Below are positions 1-11,646 of a stretch of DNA of 64,000 bases, in pieces (within the stretch, counting starts at the first letter, position 1; each line of letters starts with the position of its first letter). A model generated the notes under the pieces. It searched no databases, was not told the origin of the DNA, and was given only the letters and a program-made list of their open reading frames with translations. The stretch lies in NCBI GenBank assembly GCA_030562195.1, contig JAUJPP010000005.1:34955106-35019105 (forward strand), read 5' to 3'. A program made the translations under genes and the position numbers. The stretch comes from Nipponacmea schrenckii. Taxonomy: Eukaryota > Mollusca > Gastropoda > Lottiidae.

Positions 1-1
1 A

Positions 2-892
2 ATTCAGTGGTTCGCCTCTTTCATAAGAAAAGATCGACATGAAGGTGACAGAGAGTCGAATTGGACAGAAATTAATAAATCGGTTAGCCATGAAGAAGTA
101 GATAAAGGCCTATTTGAAGAATTTATCTGTAATGCCAGTGAGAGTCGATTGATGAATGAGCATTGTTTACCAACTATTGACGTCGAATTTTCAAAAAATC
201 CACAGATTAAAGTCGGTGCCCGAGTTTTACAGGATGAAAATGGTGCTATTTATGATCCAAATGCTTCTGAAAGTAATTCCATAAGTGTTAAAGGAACACC
301 AGACGAATACATTGAAAATTATATGAAAAATGGCATAGAAGAAGAGGAGTTGTTAAAAGTCGTAAAGACACAATTACCTGATAATTTCCATGGCATGATA
401 CTGGAAGAAGACATACAAAAACAGAAAAAGAATGGGTCATATTTAATTAGATTTAGAGAAAACAAAAATGGTCAAGGCAAAGCTATGGAAATAGATAAGA
501 AAATTGATCAGTGTGCAGCAGCCATGGAAATAGATGAGGAAGGCGAAAAGAAAATTGATCAATACACATCTATGGAAATAGATGAGGAAAACGAAAATAA
601 ATTTGATCGGGGTGCAGCTATGGAAACAGATGAGGAAGGCGAAAAGAAAATTGATCAGGGTGCAGCCACGGAAAAGGGAGACGAAAATATATTTGATCAT
701 TGCACAGCTATGATAATAGAAAATGATTACAAGGAGTATTTTGATCCCGCTGGAAAAGTACCATTAAATTTTATAAATTTCTTTACTCACTACAACAGTC
801 GACAAGTTCAGAGCAGTGAATATAATACATGCGCATTTCACTGTTTTTTTTATCTGGTATATAGATATAAGGGCTTACAATGGATCAATTAA
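2..892 (+). CDS. Adenain-like cysteine protease, C-terminal half, with acidic repeats (5'-partial)
   Basis: The frame is open from base 2 at the window edge; the first in-frame ATGs are at 149 and 152, but the true start is probably upstream. The last 60 residues have the layout of the C-terminal half of adenain-like (Polinton/adintovirus/adenovirus) cysteine proteases: an acid in EYFDPAG, a QVQS glutamine, a NTCAFHC nucleophile cysteine followed by a hydrophobic helix. The usual CG is CA here, and I see no GxHW-type catalytic histidine upstream. Instead the middle holds about five acidic repeats of 23-25 residues built on AMEIDEEGEKKIDQ. The frame stops at 892, but family-like sequence resumes one frame over at about 876 and runs to a stop near 972, so a one-base loss near 868 has cut the end. 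Such proteases process virion proteins. The identification is by motif pattern only. Confidence 0.5.
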   Translation: MQWFASFIRKDRHEGDRESNWTEINKSVSHEEVDKGLFEEFICNASESRLMNEHCLPTIDVEFSKNPQIKVGARVLQDENGAIYDPNASESNSISVKGTPDEYIENYMKNGIEEEELLKVVKTQLPDNFHGMILEEDIQKQKKNGSYLIRFRENKNGQGKAMEIDKKIDQCAAAMEIDEEGEKKIDQYTSMEIDEENENKFDRGAAMETDEEGEKKIDQGAATEKGDENIFDHCTAMIIENDYKEYFDPAGKVPLNFINFFTHYNSRQVQSSEYNTCAFHCFFYLVYRYKGLQWIN

Positions 893-975
893 GTGCCTTC
901 TATCCTGGTAACTTAAAGGAAAATGATAAAATGGTGACTGAAAAGTTCACTAAATTCGAGCAGAATAATCATTAA

Positions 976-1871
976 AAAACGGAAAGAAGACATTTTCATT
1001 TTACTGATTTTGTATTATTAATTTATTAATCTTCACTTTTTCTTTGCAAACGACGCATATATCTTTTCGGATTTTAATACACTTAATCTCATCTTTCAAA
1101 TGAGTTAGAACACCAGATATTTTAATAAAAATTTCAAATCTTTAATTCTCAGATGCAAATATATGAATATTATGTAAAACAATGTACAGGGTGTCCACAC
1201 GGCCTGGGTACATGGCAATTCCATTGTTGTATTTATTTATGTTATATTTCCTATCCGAAACCCAGATTGTTTGAATGACACTTTTCCGTCGTTTACCAAA
1301 TTTTTCCTCCTTGACTATTTTTTCCGGGGTTTGTTGAATGAGAAAGCTCACTCATTGAAGATTAAACTATATGGGAGACCGCATTACCAGTCAGTGTGCT
1401 TAAATCGACGGCTATGCAGACCTATTTAATGGAGATCATCTGAACTTTGCAATGCGCATTATGTATTGAAAATGATGGAAATAGTATTTGTAGATATTAG
1501 AATTTAATAAATTATTTTGTTCTAAAGTATCTGTTAATCCTTATGTACCCCATAACGTACCCCAACGCTGGTATATATACATGAATCAACCGTTGCTTTC
1601 ACGATCCCAGATTCTCGTCATTAATTTTGATTGGTCGAGAGTTTACTCTTCTACTAATTAGATTCCATGTAACAAACTATTGTGGGAAAATGCCTGGACG
1701 TAAGATCGTTAGGTTAAGTTTTATATTGGATTTCGGGGGCTTATAATGGGCTGAACTATCTTGTTTGTATAGTACCTGTTAAGTACAGATTGTTTTTAGT
1801 TTGCTATGAACAAGTTTGTCATTAAGGTTCTCATTTTATATATACTTAAATATCTAATTTATTAGTCTCTG
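976..1871. other. No gene seen
   Basis: AT-rich sequence with short accidental frames only. I see no splice-linked coding pieces or repeats that I can name. Confidence 0.5.
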
Positions 1872-1922
1872 CTATCATTGCGGAACAGAATTCGCCAAGC
1901 GTTGGATTGTTCACCCACCAAC

Positions 1923-1973
<51 letters not shown>

Positions 1974-1977
1974 TCTG
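1872..1977 (+). pseudogene. 28S (LSU) rRNA fragment
   Basis: About 106 bases match the conserved part of eukaryotic large-subunit rRNA just downstream of the sarcin-ricin loop, including CCAAGCGTTGGATTGTTCAC, GGGAACGTGAGCTGGGTTTA and GACCGTCGTGAGACAGGTTA. On the left the match breaks off inside the segment that normally reads GGCTCTTCCTATCATTG; on the right it fades after TTTTACCCT. Flanking DNA is ordinary AT-rich sequence, so this is an isolated fragment and not part of an rDNA unit. It probably arrived by retroposition or a repair insertion. Confidence 0.85.
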
Positions 1978-3330
1978 GTTTCCGCTCAGACATTAAATAG
2001 AAAACTTGTTTCGAATTAATGAAAACAATGATTCAAATGTTAAGAGATCACCGATTGGATACATTTAGTAGTGACGTATGGTTTGCTAAGGGAGGCTATT
2101 AGTCTAATGACGAGAATCAGGATTGTGAAAGTAACGGCTGGTTCATGTATACATGTATATCCAAACGTTGCTTTAGGAACATGTATCCAGATTTTGTGGA
2201 TACCCTGTATATCTTTATTAATAAACAGCATTGATCAGCTAATAATCGAGGAACATGGAATCTGAGACCGCGTATTGGACACAGCCTAAAAGAGACTTCT
2301 CAAAAGGAAGGTTTGTGTATTCTGGAGACGAAGGAGATTACAACAACCCATACTGTAGAAGATGTAGCACTCATTCTGTCTGAACGTGTCTAGGAAGCTT
2401 TAATAGCTTGAGGGAAGTACACAGGCAGGGAAGCATTGCGGAATCTGTTAAAATCTCGTTAAAGTTAACAAACGATACAAAATTTTATGATGAAAATAAA
2501 GTATCCGATAGGAGTAGAATAATATATTATTCATATAGTTATAATGAAAAAAAAAATACAATAAGAGATTAATAAAATAAAATTCAATGTGCACTCTGAA
2601 GACGTTTTTAGAGAATTGGATAAGGACTGCATGATCACACACTGGCACAAAAAAAAAAAAACCAGAAGAAACTCACATAATTCTAACGACGCAGAGATCG
2701 GACAATGGAGAGGACACGGAAATCTTTACACAAAACTTGGCAACACAATTTTAAAGGAATTTTGATAGAGATCTACTATAGTTATAGACAAGCTACCAAA
2801 GGTGAAGCGGGGTAATAGGGCCAGACATCATCCCCACAACACTTGTAACAGATTTACATCGTAGAGATCATCCACTTTCTTCATGAAGGTTTGGTATTAA
2901 GTAATGCTGTCAGCAGCTGGGAAAGAGGGCTACCTCCTTCACCTACCCACGAAAGGGAACCTCGGTATTGGCGCAAAGAGGCAACATTCTTGTAGCTAAA
3001 ATAAATATCGACCGCAACGAAGATATCCGGCTCTATAGATTAATGTGAATTAGGCATACTCGGTTACATACAACCACCTATTTTCATTAAAACCTGTCCC
3101 TATGACCCACATTCTCCTAATTAGAACTCAAATATTGTTCCTCAAAGTTGACTAACTTTCTTTTGAAAAATTTCCATTCTTGCACCATAATATATAATAT
3201 AACAAGCCCCATAACCCTTAACCTGTATATGTAATGTAGATACATGTAAATGAAAAGAAAAGCACAATGATGATAAAAAAACAAAAGTTCACTATAAAGC
3301 AGGGTCAACACGATCAAACATCTTCTAACC
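1978..3330. other. No gene seen
   Basis: AT-rich, with short poly(A) runs near 2546 and 2648. No coding or repeat structure recognised. Confidence 0.5.
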
Positions 3331-3333
3331 GGT

Positions 3334-4043
3334 GGGTTCGTTTTGCCGCATTGCCCAAATTGTCGCATCGTGTCCAACTGCTAATAAAAGACATGTAAAA
3401 CGAAACTAAAGGTTTCTGATACAATCTGAAATTGTGACATTTGATACATTTCTTAATCTGTTTTCCCACTGCAAGTGTTTTATTTATAATTTGGACCTGT
3501 TAGGAAATTCGAAACTATAGTATATAATATCTGGAATGAAATAAATACCAAGCACAAATGATAACAATTATATAAATCTTTAAAAAAAGGTCAATAAATA
3601 AAATTGCTTATAATTGGCAAGAATTATTCCCCTGCGTGCCTCTAACCTCATCCACATGCTAAAAATGGCAACTGAAAGTTAAAATCTTCTAAATAGTAAA
3701 TCAGACTTAAGTAAGCAGAAATTTCAAATTTTCATATTAGATGTGCCCTATAATTCAGTAGTGGCTCAACCCCGACTTATTCCAGGTAAGTCTCAGAAAG
3801 TCCTGAATGGTGGATAAAGAAGAAGCTGATTGAGTGCTTGGTGTTTATTTCATTCCACATATATTCTATAGTTTCGATTTTTCTAAGAGGTCCAAATTAC
3901 AAATAAAACACTTGTAGCGGGACAACAATTTAAAACATATTTCATTTCAGATTTTATCAGAAACCTTTAGTTTCCCTTTACAGGTCTTTTATGAGCAGTT
4001 GGGCACGATGTGGCAAGTTTGGGCAATGCGGCAAAACGAACCC
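3334..4043. repeat. Foldback (long inverted repeat) element
   Basis: Bases 3334-3555 and 3834-4043 are imperfect inverted copies of each other, roughly 215 bp per arm with small indels, separated by about 280 bp. The outer ends read GGGTTCGTTTTGCCGCATTG on both strands, and the inner ends share ACCAAGCAC. No open frame of note and no clear target duplication (flanks AACCGGT and AAGGTAT). This is the layout of a foldback or MITE-type element. Confidence 0.7.
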
Positions 4044-6539
4044 AAGGTATTCAAAACGATTGTTTTATCAAACATTATCAAACAACTTCAACATGCTCAA
4101 ACAGTACTTGATGAAGAATGATCCAGTCCATTCTTTTTCAAACAGTTTGATATTTGAGTAAATCACAGAAGAGATACTGGTGACTGGCTGATCATGTGAC
4201 TTCTGTGGACAAAATGGCAGCTTCCACATCTAGGAAAACGCAAGGCTAATGATGGTAAATGCTGGAACTTGACGGATTATAAGGTGCCTAACAGTTCTTG
4301 CTCTTTTCAATTTGCATTAGTTCTTGTTCTGTTTAATTTTCATTCTTTTTTATGTGTGTACTTCTAAGAGAATTAAATAAAGTTTAGTAGACATGATTTA
4401 CAATTGCTTTTCTATTAGACAATCACCTGAGGTAACATAATGTATGGTTTTTTTCCATTATCTCATTACTATGACTTGCTTTATGATAAGTAGCTTCACC
4501 TTTTGAAGTAGTTTGTAGGCTTTCCTCGTCGAAATCCAGTTTCTACACCATAAACGAGTTCCTTCTTCTTTGGAAGCTAACGCCAACGTTCAGCAGCAAA
4601 GGCACATATTAGTGCAGCTACTCAAAAGATATCCCTCTTGGATTTCCTCTTGACTGATGTGAATTTGAAGAGACAGGGAGATTCCCTCGCGTTTTCCTCA
4701 AACATTATCAAACACAATCAAACATTTATTTGAAAATGTATAAAGATGTATGAGCGTGTGGACAGGCAGTTAAACATCGTTAAACAATGCCAGACACCAG
4801 GTTTGATGATGTTCGATCAAACAAAAGTTCAAAGATGTTTTGCTCGTTAAGACCTTACTTAAAACTTTAGTTGGTGAAGCCGAGTAGCCTCTAGAAAATA
4901 ATACCTCTTCAGTTGAGATATTGACTGGGTGTTTGTTTCATGTCTGAGTGCAAAGAAATGTTTTATCACATGATTTGTTTTATGACCTTTATCGTTGTCA
5001 TCCATGTTCTCTTTACCTCTTTATTATATTTTACTACTTCCTTACTTGACATTCCCTTAATTGGCTCAATGGTGAATTTGCATTGTTTATTTTTTCAACC
5101 TTAATTATTCATCATTATGATTTTTCCATCAACAGGTTAACCGTGGTTCACCAATACAGATTAATAATCTCTTACATACATTGAAGTTGACGTTGATTAC
5201 TCATCTCATTTTCACTTTCTTTTCATTTCTTATTCTTGTTAATGTTTTTACATTGAATCCATTTAGCAATTCTAAATTCATATTTTTAAAGGATTAGTTA
5301 ACATCCTTAAGTTGACATTGAACCTGAACAAATTATACATTCCCCTCCAAACAATTATATGGTTATCAAATGGAATGAGATTTATGAAATATTGTATTTT
5401 TTGGTCTTGTTTTCGAAATGTCCGGTTTACGTTTAAATGGGTTCAAACTTCCGGTCTCTAGTTTCCGTTCTACTTCCAGTCTAATTATCATTAAAACTTG
5501 TGCTGATTAGTATCTTATGAAAAAAGCCCGATTTAAAAACCAAATGTTAGACTGGAAGTAATACTTTGGTCGCCTTATTGAAATGTGGCCTCAGGGTGAA
5601 GTCTGATCCGTCTGATATTAGTATTTTTTGTTGTAGCTTCAGTCGATTGCACAAAAGAACTCCTCTTGAAGCATATTTATTTAATTTCGCTTTTTCTTTT
5701 TTGTAACTTCTGGTTGAATTTTTTTTTTTTGAAGTTTCAACACTTATTGTTCGTGACCTTAACCTTTCATGACCTTGAATCTTTGTAGGTCAAAGGTCAT
5801 TGAAATCAGCTGATACTTTAATTTTTGTCCTACAACATCTACTTTGGTTTTATTGCTGTCTGAAAAGAAAAAAACAACTTTGGACTGACCATTCATTTTT
5901 ATTTTCAGATGCTTAATGTGCTTTTGGTGCTCTTTCCAACGATGAATAAAAAATCCTTTTTTTAATGAAAATTTAATTTTTTGCACTTTTGCAATAATTT
6001 CGCTTTTTAGAAACATTTGTATGCATATAATATGGTTTGAGTTCATTGACCTTAGCTATCGGCCAATATTGTTATAGGTCTCACAACCTGCAAAAAATAA
6101 CATTTATCCAAACGTTTGACTACTTTTGCATGTGATATTATTAATTAGGATGGTTTCAGAATTCTTCGGAATTTGCCACATTAGCAAAGTCCAACTCTGT
6201 GCTACATGTTTTTATGGTATTTTTTATATCTTATATCGTATGACTTTTTTATATCAAAAGCTAAAGGATAACTATGTAGTTTGGCGTAGATACCATATTT
6301 ATAAATATTCAGACGATTTTGTTCTAAAAAATCTAAAATTTCTAACCCCATACTTCACATAAATAAAATAGGTTAGTCTGACAATGGTTCTAGTTAGCAA
6401 TCTTTTGCTTATTGTTCTAGTTACACGATTTCATAAATCTTAACGGGCTTTCAAAATACTTTCAGATTTATCAAATATTATATTATTTCCAGATTCCTAG
6501 TCACAGTTCCACTTCTATACTAAAAGTTTCCAATCCAAT
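4044..6539. other. No gene seen
   Basis: About 2.5 kb without a supportable gene. Near 4070-4860 there are several loose repeats of ATTATCAAACA. At 5750-5810 there is a stretch with AGGTCA half-sites like those in the 33-34 kb repeats. Confidence 0.5.
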
Positions 6540-6960
6540 CATATTATTTTCTTCATATAAATTATCCAAATTATTTAGGTAGATCGAAAATAGAAATGGA
6601 GATACGTTTTCACCTTGTCTAAAGCCTATATAACAGGAAAATAAATCAGCTGACTCGTTTTTGGATAACGATTCCTGATTTAATAGAGCTATACAAATTA
6701 TAAATAATCATTTTCCAAGAATCCCACTGTCAATACATTCTTATCATAAACCAGCTCAAATGCAGCTCTAAAATCTATAAATGCACAAAATAGTTTTTGT
6801 TGAAAAAATGACAAAAATATTTTCAAGTACTGAAAAAACTTTCAAAAAACCTGTCTGATTTTCATTAATAAATGATATACTAACAGCATATGTTGTTAAT
6901 GTGTTAATTAAAATGGAGGTAAACATTCTTTTTTTGCCCCTTCCCACAGGCATACCACAT
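6540..6960 (-). pseudogene. LINE reverse transcriptase fragment
   Basis: Read on the minus strand in shifting frames, this carries RT fingers/palm pieces: NENQTGF, then FIDFRAAFELVYDKNVL (the D-x-x-x-A-F-D type motif A), then GFRQGENVSPFLFSIYLNNL (the QG-x-x-x-SP motif). The frames are interrupted repeatedly, so it is a dead 5'-truncated non-LTR fragment. No ends or target duplications were found. Confidence 0.6.
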
Positions 6961-7636
6961 ATTGTTTCTCTGACGATTCTATTTTGGCCTAAACTTGAAT
7001 AATTTTGAAAATCTACAATTCATACAGCTGGTCTTGAGCATGGATAAATCCTACCTCCCCCTCCATTTTTTTTCTTTATTTTTAGCCTGTTATGGTATTT
7101 TGATGTGTGTATATCTCAGTTGCCAAATTTAATAATTATAATCTTGTATTAAACCATCCATGTCATACATTGCTGTGATGTAACAACCCATACGTGATGA
7201 ATAACTGATCCTTAGTAGTAGGGCTCCCTTACAGGTTTATTTAATTTCGCTTCCAAGATTCTAAAACATTTTTTAAAACTTGAACTACACTGTAAAAAAT
7301 ATCCATTTTTAAGAAGACGAAATCCGTGTATTTTAGCATTGATTTACGTTTTTTAATGCAAGTTTTTCAGTATAAAGCCGTTTTAACACAGATTTTAGGT
7401 TATTTTAACAGGTTTTCTCTTGTGCCTCGTATGCAGACCCATATAATTCGTGTTCATAGAGAGGGTCGTTTCTGATGTAAAATCAGCTATAGCAGTTCAA
7501 TTTGAAGCTTTTTTTTTATCTTCTCTATTCAATTTCCTAAGAAAATTCCAAAACGGAGCCGATTTCCATCATGGGATTACTAAGATACCAATATAGCTCG
7601 AAACTTTTCCATATTCTTCCACACTCTCACGATTAA
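6961..7636. other. No gene seen
   Basis: AT-rich, no recognised element. Confidence 0.45.
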
Positions 7637-7659
7637 GTGAACAGGTGGAACAAACTATC

Positions 7660-7855
7660 CTGTGACCAAAATACCTTGTGCCCGTACAACTGTGACCAAA
7701 GTACCTTTTGCCTGTATTACTGTGACCATAAAACCCCGTGCCCGTATTACTGTGACCATATTACCTTTTGCTCTTATTACTGTGACCAAAATACCTTGTG
7801 CCCGTATTACTGTGACCATATTTCCGGTGACCAAATTTATTGTGACCAAGTTACC
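7660..7855. repeat. 30-bp minisatellite
   Basis: About seven tandem units of a 30-bp sequence built on TGTGACCAAAATACCTTGTG followed by CCCGTATTAC, with drift at the right end. Open frames over it in several phases simply reflect a unit length divisible by three. Confidence 0.85.
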
Positions 7856-8589
7856 GTTCCCCAGTCAGATAAATATCAAAAGCTATCTTCTGAAGTTCAG
7901 GTTTCATACTCCCCTTAATATCAACAGAAACTACCCCTTGATTATCTGTGAACCATTTTACTCGACTACCTTCTAATAATATGTTCAATAACGAATTCAA
8001 GACCCTTTTAACTACTATGAGCTCTCACCACGATATACTTATATACGTTCACATTCCACCACATTCCCTGAGCAACACTATTTACGGTTGAAACTTCATA
8101 TCCAGCATAGGAAGAGCCACTAGCAACAGTATAATCAATCTTTGAGATGAGGGATGATAAAATATGTTTCTATTATTCAAATTAAAGATATAATTCTGCG
8201 CAGAATTCCAAGAAAAAGCTTTCAAAATATCCATGCTTAAAAATTTTGTCATAATTAGAGCAACATTCCCAATTACAACAGAGGTGGAGATTATTTGACC
8301 AACTAAACTTGATAATTTCCGTACGTGAACTCGTCCACCATGTTTTGATTTAAATTAAAAATCTTCTATGCAAGAAAGAGTTTCTATCTGGAATGGAAAT
8401 AGAACCTAACTCAGTCGAAAGGCGAAAACATGGGCCTAAATTTTTACATCTGCTTGTAAGAGTGATATAGATTTTAAAATGGATTTATCTCCCTTAATCG
8501 TGTAGACTAGAACTGAAACACAACGTTTCATAGAACGTGTTAAAACAGAATTATTATAAATATGATTTGAAACATTAAGATATAAAATA
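7856..8589. other. No gene seen
   Basis: AT-rich, no recognised element. Confidence 0.45.
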
Positions 8590-9010
8590 AAGGGTTAAAA
8601 TATCATTAAAAACATGTAAAACTCAGGAGTGAGGCCATCTATTCCAAGGCTTTTGCCTTTGTTCATTGTTTTGCTGGCCCGAGACAACTCACACATTTTC
8701 TGATCGATAGTTGAAAGGGGTGTGGTTAAAACATTACATGTATTATCAATGACAAAAAGATCGTCTGCTCAGTTAGGAGAGTATAATTCAGAGTAAAAAT
8801 CAACAAAATGTAATAAAATCTCGTTTTGGTTAAGAACTTCCCTGTCTGAGCTGTCGATTAAAAATTGAATACAATTAGAGTTCTGTCTGTTGCTCCAGTT
8901 TTAAAAAATATGAAGTATTCATGTCGGCTCAGTAGCGTATTTAAATTTGCTACGTAGAATAGCCCCATTGCACTTCTCTTTTTCCAATTTATTTAGTTCT
9001 ATTTCCAGTG
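8590..9010 (-). pseudogene. L1/Tx1-like LINE ORF2 fragment
   Basis: On the minus strand, shifting frames give the segment that joins endonuclease to RT in L1/Tx1-like LINEs: GAILRSKFKYATE, then ILLHFVDFYSELYSPN, then MNKGKSLGIDGLTPEFY, the K-S-x-G-x-DGL-x-x-EFY motif that opens the RT. In-frame stops and frame changes show that it is dead. It lies about 1.6 kb from the other LINE fragment and on the same strand, but the two need not be one copy. Confidence 0.65.
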
Positions 9011-9914
9011 ATTCGAGGAAGATCATTATGATAATTTTTCTTGTAATTTTGAACAAAATTCATCTAACATATTTTGGAATCGCGATTTTCTGAAACTGCA
9101 GTTTGTGTGAAAGCTCTTTCAAGAAAATACACGAATTTTGAGTCAAATCGAACAATAAATAAGCATTTAACAGAGAATTTCTTAAATTTAGGAATTTTTG
9201 CTACACCGCTTCTGGTCAGAGTTTGATGTCTCGAAACACTTTTTAAGTCTAATCACTAGGTCTGGAATGTCAAACACAATGCTAAGAATCTTCCAAATAT
9301 TGCAGTTTTTGCTAGGAACTCTGACCATATTTTTAAAAAAAAAGATATTAAAATTAATATAATTTATTTCAATATGAAATAAATTCGTTTATCTTGGTTA
9401 TGGTCTGTCGTTCTGTTGTGCATTTTGGCTGTTTGTTTGTTTATTTGTGCTGTTATACGCATATTGCTGCAGTGTAATTTGGTAAAGGGAAGTAATTAAT
9501 ATTAAACGTGGCCTTCAAGATAACGTTCAACGTGGTAAACTTCAACATTTGTTTTATAACGGTAAGATTTCAATTTTGTAAAAAATAAAGAGCTTTGTTG
9601 GTACATTTTGCTTATAAAAAGGTGTATAAATTATCATTTTACAAGATGAAACTCAAAGTGTGGGAATTTTCACTCAATGAAGCAAGGATTGAATTAAATT
9701 CGAAACAGAATTTAAATGAGGCCTTTGCGGTCGACCATGATGGGCCTGTTAAAAAAGTTGCTTGAAGTTAAAAAAATTTGCAATGGAATTGTTGCTTTAT
9801 GCTTATTGTTTATCATCATCATCATACATATTCTAACATTTATTTAACATTTTTTAGTTTCAGCGAAAGTTCGAAATTAAATAGGCCTAGTATTCAATCA
9901 ACTCAACTCAAGCC
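9011..9914. other. Possible 5' region of the DIRS/Ngaro-like element
   Basis: No gene seen. The sequence just upstream of the Gag-like frame should hold the element's left terminal repeat, but I could not match it convincingly to the 13.1-13.7 kb region; only short matches such as GTCGACCAT appear on both sides. Confidence 0.3.
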
Positions 9915-10520
9915 ATGTCAACTTCGAAACGTGCAAGATCGAGAGCAATGCCACTTAAGGAGCAAGTTGCAAAACGAAGAAAGTCAAAATCTTCTGGTAC
10001 CAATCCAAGTTTAGCAGCTGTGTTAGTCTGCGAGGATCTAAATGATCAGATTATTGGTGATGAAATAGACCACGATTTACTACTTAGTGAGCCTAATAAT
10101 TAAGTCTCGCTAATCCGGTCGACCCCGATAGCATCGAAAGACGTGTGGCTATTTTAAGAGGGGAAATAGTTGCTATATCAAAATCAAAGAAAAGTCAAAT
10201 TACTGACATAGATAAATGGACGGATGCATTTTTAGCTTATATGGCTGTGTATTTGACGGCACATCCCGAAGAAACGCAGGGTATGCTAAAATACACTAGC
10301 CAGGTAAGGATGGGAGCATCCAGGGTAAAAGCCATGGGATGGAAGTGCTACGACGAGCAATTTCTTTCTAAAACGCTCTCTCAATATGGATATCCCCTGG
10401 GGGACAATATATAGTGAGCTATGGCTTTTGTTTATGCATGATTCAACTTCCCTGACTAACTGGACATGGAATAAATTACCAGATGCCCAAACAAAAGGTG
10501 AATGCTTTGATTTCAACTAT
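9915..10520 (+). pseudogene. Gag-like region of the DIRS/Ngaro element
   Basis: Starts at ATG 9915 with a basic, nuclear-signal-like stretch (KRARSRAMPLKEQVAKRRK) in a 62-residue frame. It continues in another frame from about 10100 with the conserved block DIDKWTDAFLAYMAVYLTAH and KAMGWKCYDEQF, then shifts again near 10360 to a tract ending TKGECFDFNYQG, which resembles the start of the Gag zinc-knuckle region. The rest of the knuckle is missing. Role by family: nucleic-acid-binding particle protein. Confidence 0.6.
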
Positions 10521-10529
10521 CAGGGTAGG

Positions 10530-10956
10530 TAAGTCTAATTGTAATTGTTCGGTTTCCCAATTCATTACGAAGGTCCGTAAAGAGGACTACGAATTGCTAG
10601 GTTTTAAAATAGGTAATTATTATTATGTCGATAACTACTTGTCAATGGGCTGCTCAAGCTCTTGTGCAATATTTGAAAAGGTGGCAACGTTTTAAGAGTG
10701 GCTGGTTTGCTATCGTGCAGGAAATAACTCGGTTGCCCACTACCTTGACGATTTTCTTTTCGCAGTGAGAAAGGGAACCCCAGAGTGCAGAGACCTTATG
10801 TCTACTTTTCAGAAGGTCTGCAGGAAAATTGGAGTTCCATTAGCTGAAGAAAAAGCAGTAGGGCCCACGTTTAAGCTTATTTATGTAGAACTAGAAATAG
10901 ACTCTTTAAACGAAGTTGTCAGATTCAAAAGTCAAAAAGTTATCAAAAGCTATTAA
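10530..10956 (+). pseudogene. Reverse transcriptase of the DIRS/Ngaro element, partial
   Basis: Frame 1 holds palm motifs: YYVDNYLSMGCSSSCAIFEK (the motif B region) and HYLDDFLF, with the catalytic YLDD at 10741-10752, followed by GVPLAEEKAVGPT and IYVELEIDS (thumb start). A TAA at 10693 interrupts the frame between them. The fingers and motif A are absent, so the domain starts abruptly after an internal deletion. Confidence 0.8.
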
Positions 10957-11051
10957 AGATCTGATAGGGCACAAAAAATTAACTCTCAAATCACTTCAGT
11001 CCTTAGTTGGATCGCTTAATTTTTGCACCAGGGTAATACCGGCTGCCAGAG

Positions 11052-11092
11052 CTTTTAACCACCGCTTTTAACCACCGCTTTTAACCACCGCT
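11052..11092 (+). repeat. 15-bp triplication
   Basis: TTTTAACCACCGC with a short TT spacer is repeated three times in tandem inside the RT-RNase H linker. The unit is a multiple of three, so it does not itself break the frame. Confidence 0.8.
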
Positions 11093-11103
11093 TCTATGAT
11101 GCT

Positions 11104-11646
11104 ATGTGCGGTATTAGACAGTCGCATCATTTGATTCGCATAACCGAAGGTATGCGTGACGACATGAACACGTGGCTGTTGTTTCTTTCTAATTTAAATG
11201 GAAATTGCTTTTTTCAAAAGAAAGTTTGGGTTTCAAATGAAGAGTTGCAACTCTTTACTGACAGCGCAGGGGGTGTGGTGCATTCTTTAGGGGTAATTGG
11301 GTATGCTTGCCCTTGGCCCATTGAATGGCAGTCTAAACCCTTCATGAAAGATATTTCATTTCTTGAGCTAATACGCATTGTTCTCGCAATTTACATTTGG
11401 GGTAAAGAAATAAAAAACAACAGAATTCTCTTTTGGACCGACAACGAGGGATTGGTAGCGATAATAAATAAACTAACTTTCAAATCAAAATACGTCATGA
11501 AACTCATTCGGGAGCTGGTGTTACAATCTATGATAAACAATATTTCATTTCGAGCTGTTCATATAAAAGGTTGTTTTAATAATATTTGCGATTCTATTTC
11601 ACGCATGCAGTGGTCCAGGTTGAACAGTTTGTTACCAAACGCTTAA
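11104..11646 (+). CDS. RNase H domain of the DIRS/Ngaro element
   Basis: A 180-residue open frame with the RNase H signature of DIRS-like elements: LFTDSAGG (first Asp), ISFLELIRIVLAIYIWG (Glu), FWTDNEGLVAIINK (Asp) and HIKGCFNNICDSISR (terminal region with Asp). It would degrade the RNA strand during cDNA synthesis. This is the longest undamaged frame of the element and overlaps the next (recombinase) frame by about 60 bases, as in related elements. The apparent ATG is probably internal to the original RT-RNase H polyprotein. Confidence 0.75.
   Translation: MCGIRQSHHLIRITEGMRDDMNTWLLFLSNLNGNCFFQKKVWVSNEELQLFTDSAGGVVHSLGVIGYACPWPIEWQSKPFMKDISFLELIRIVLAIYIWGKEIKNNRILFWTDNEGLVAIINKLTFKSKYVMKLIRELVLQSMINNISFRAVHIKGCFNNICDSISRMQWSRLNSLLPNA

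Noticed and set aside
443..700. 85-residue hydrophobic frame on the minus strand
   Set aside because: Shadow of the acidic-repeat coding region on the plus strand.
7637..7976. Several long open frames, cysteine/tyrosine repeats
   Set aside because: They are the 30-bp minisatellite read in different phases; no start context or homology.
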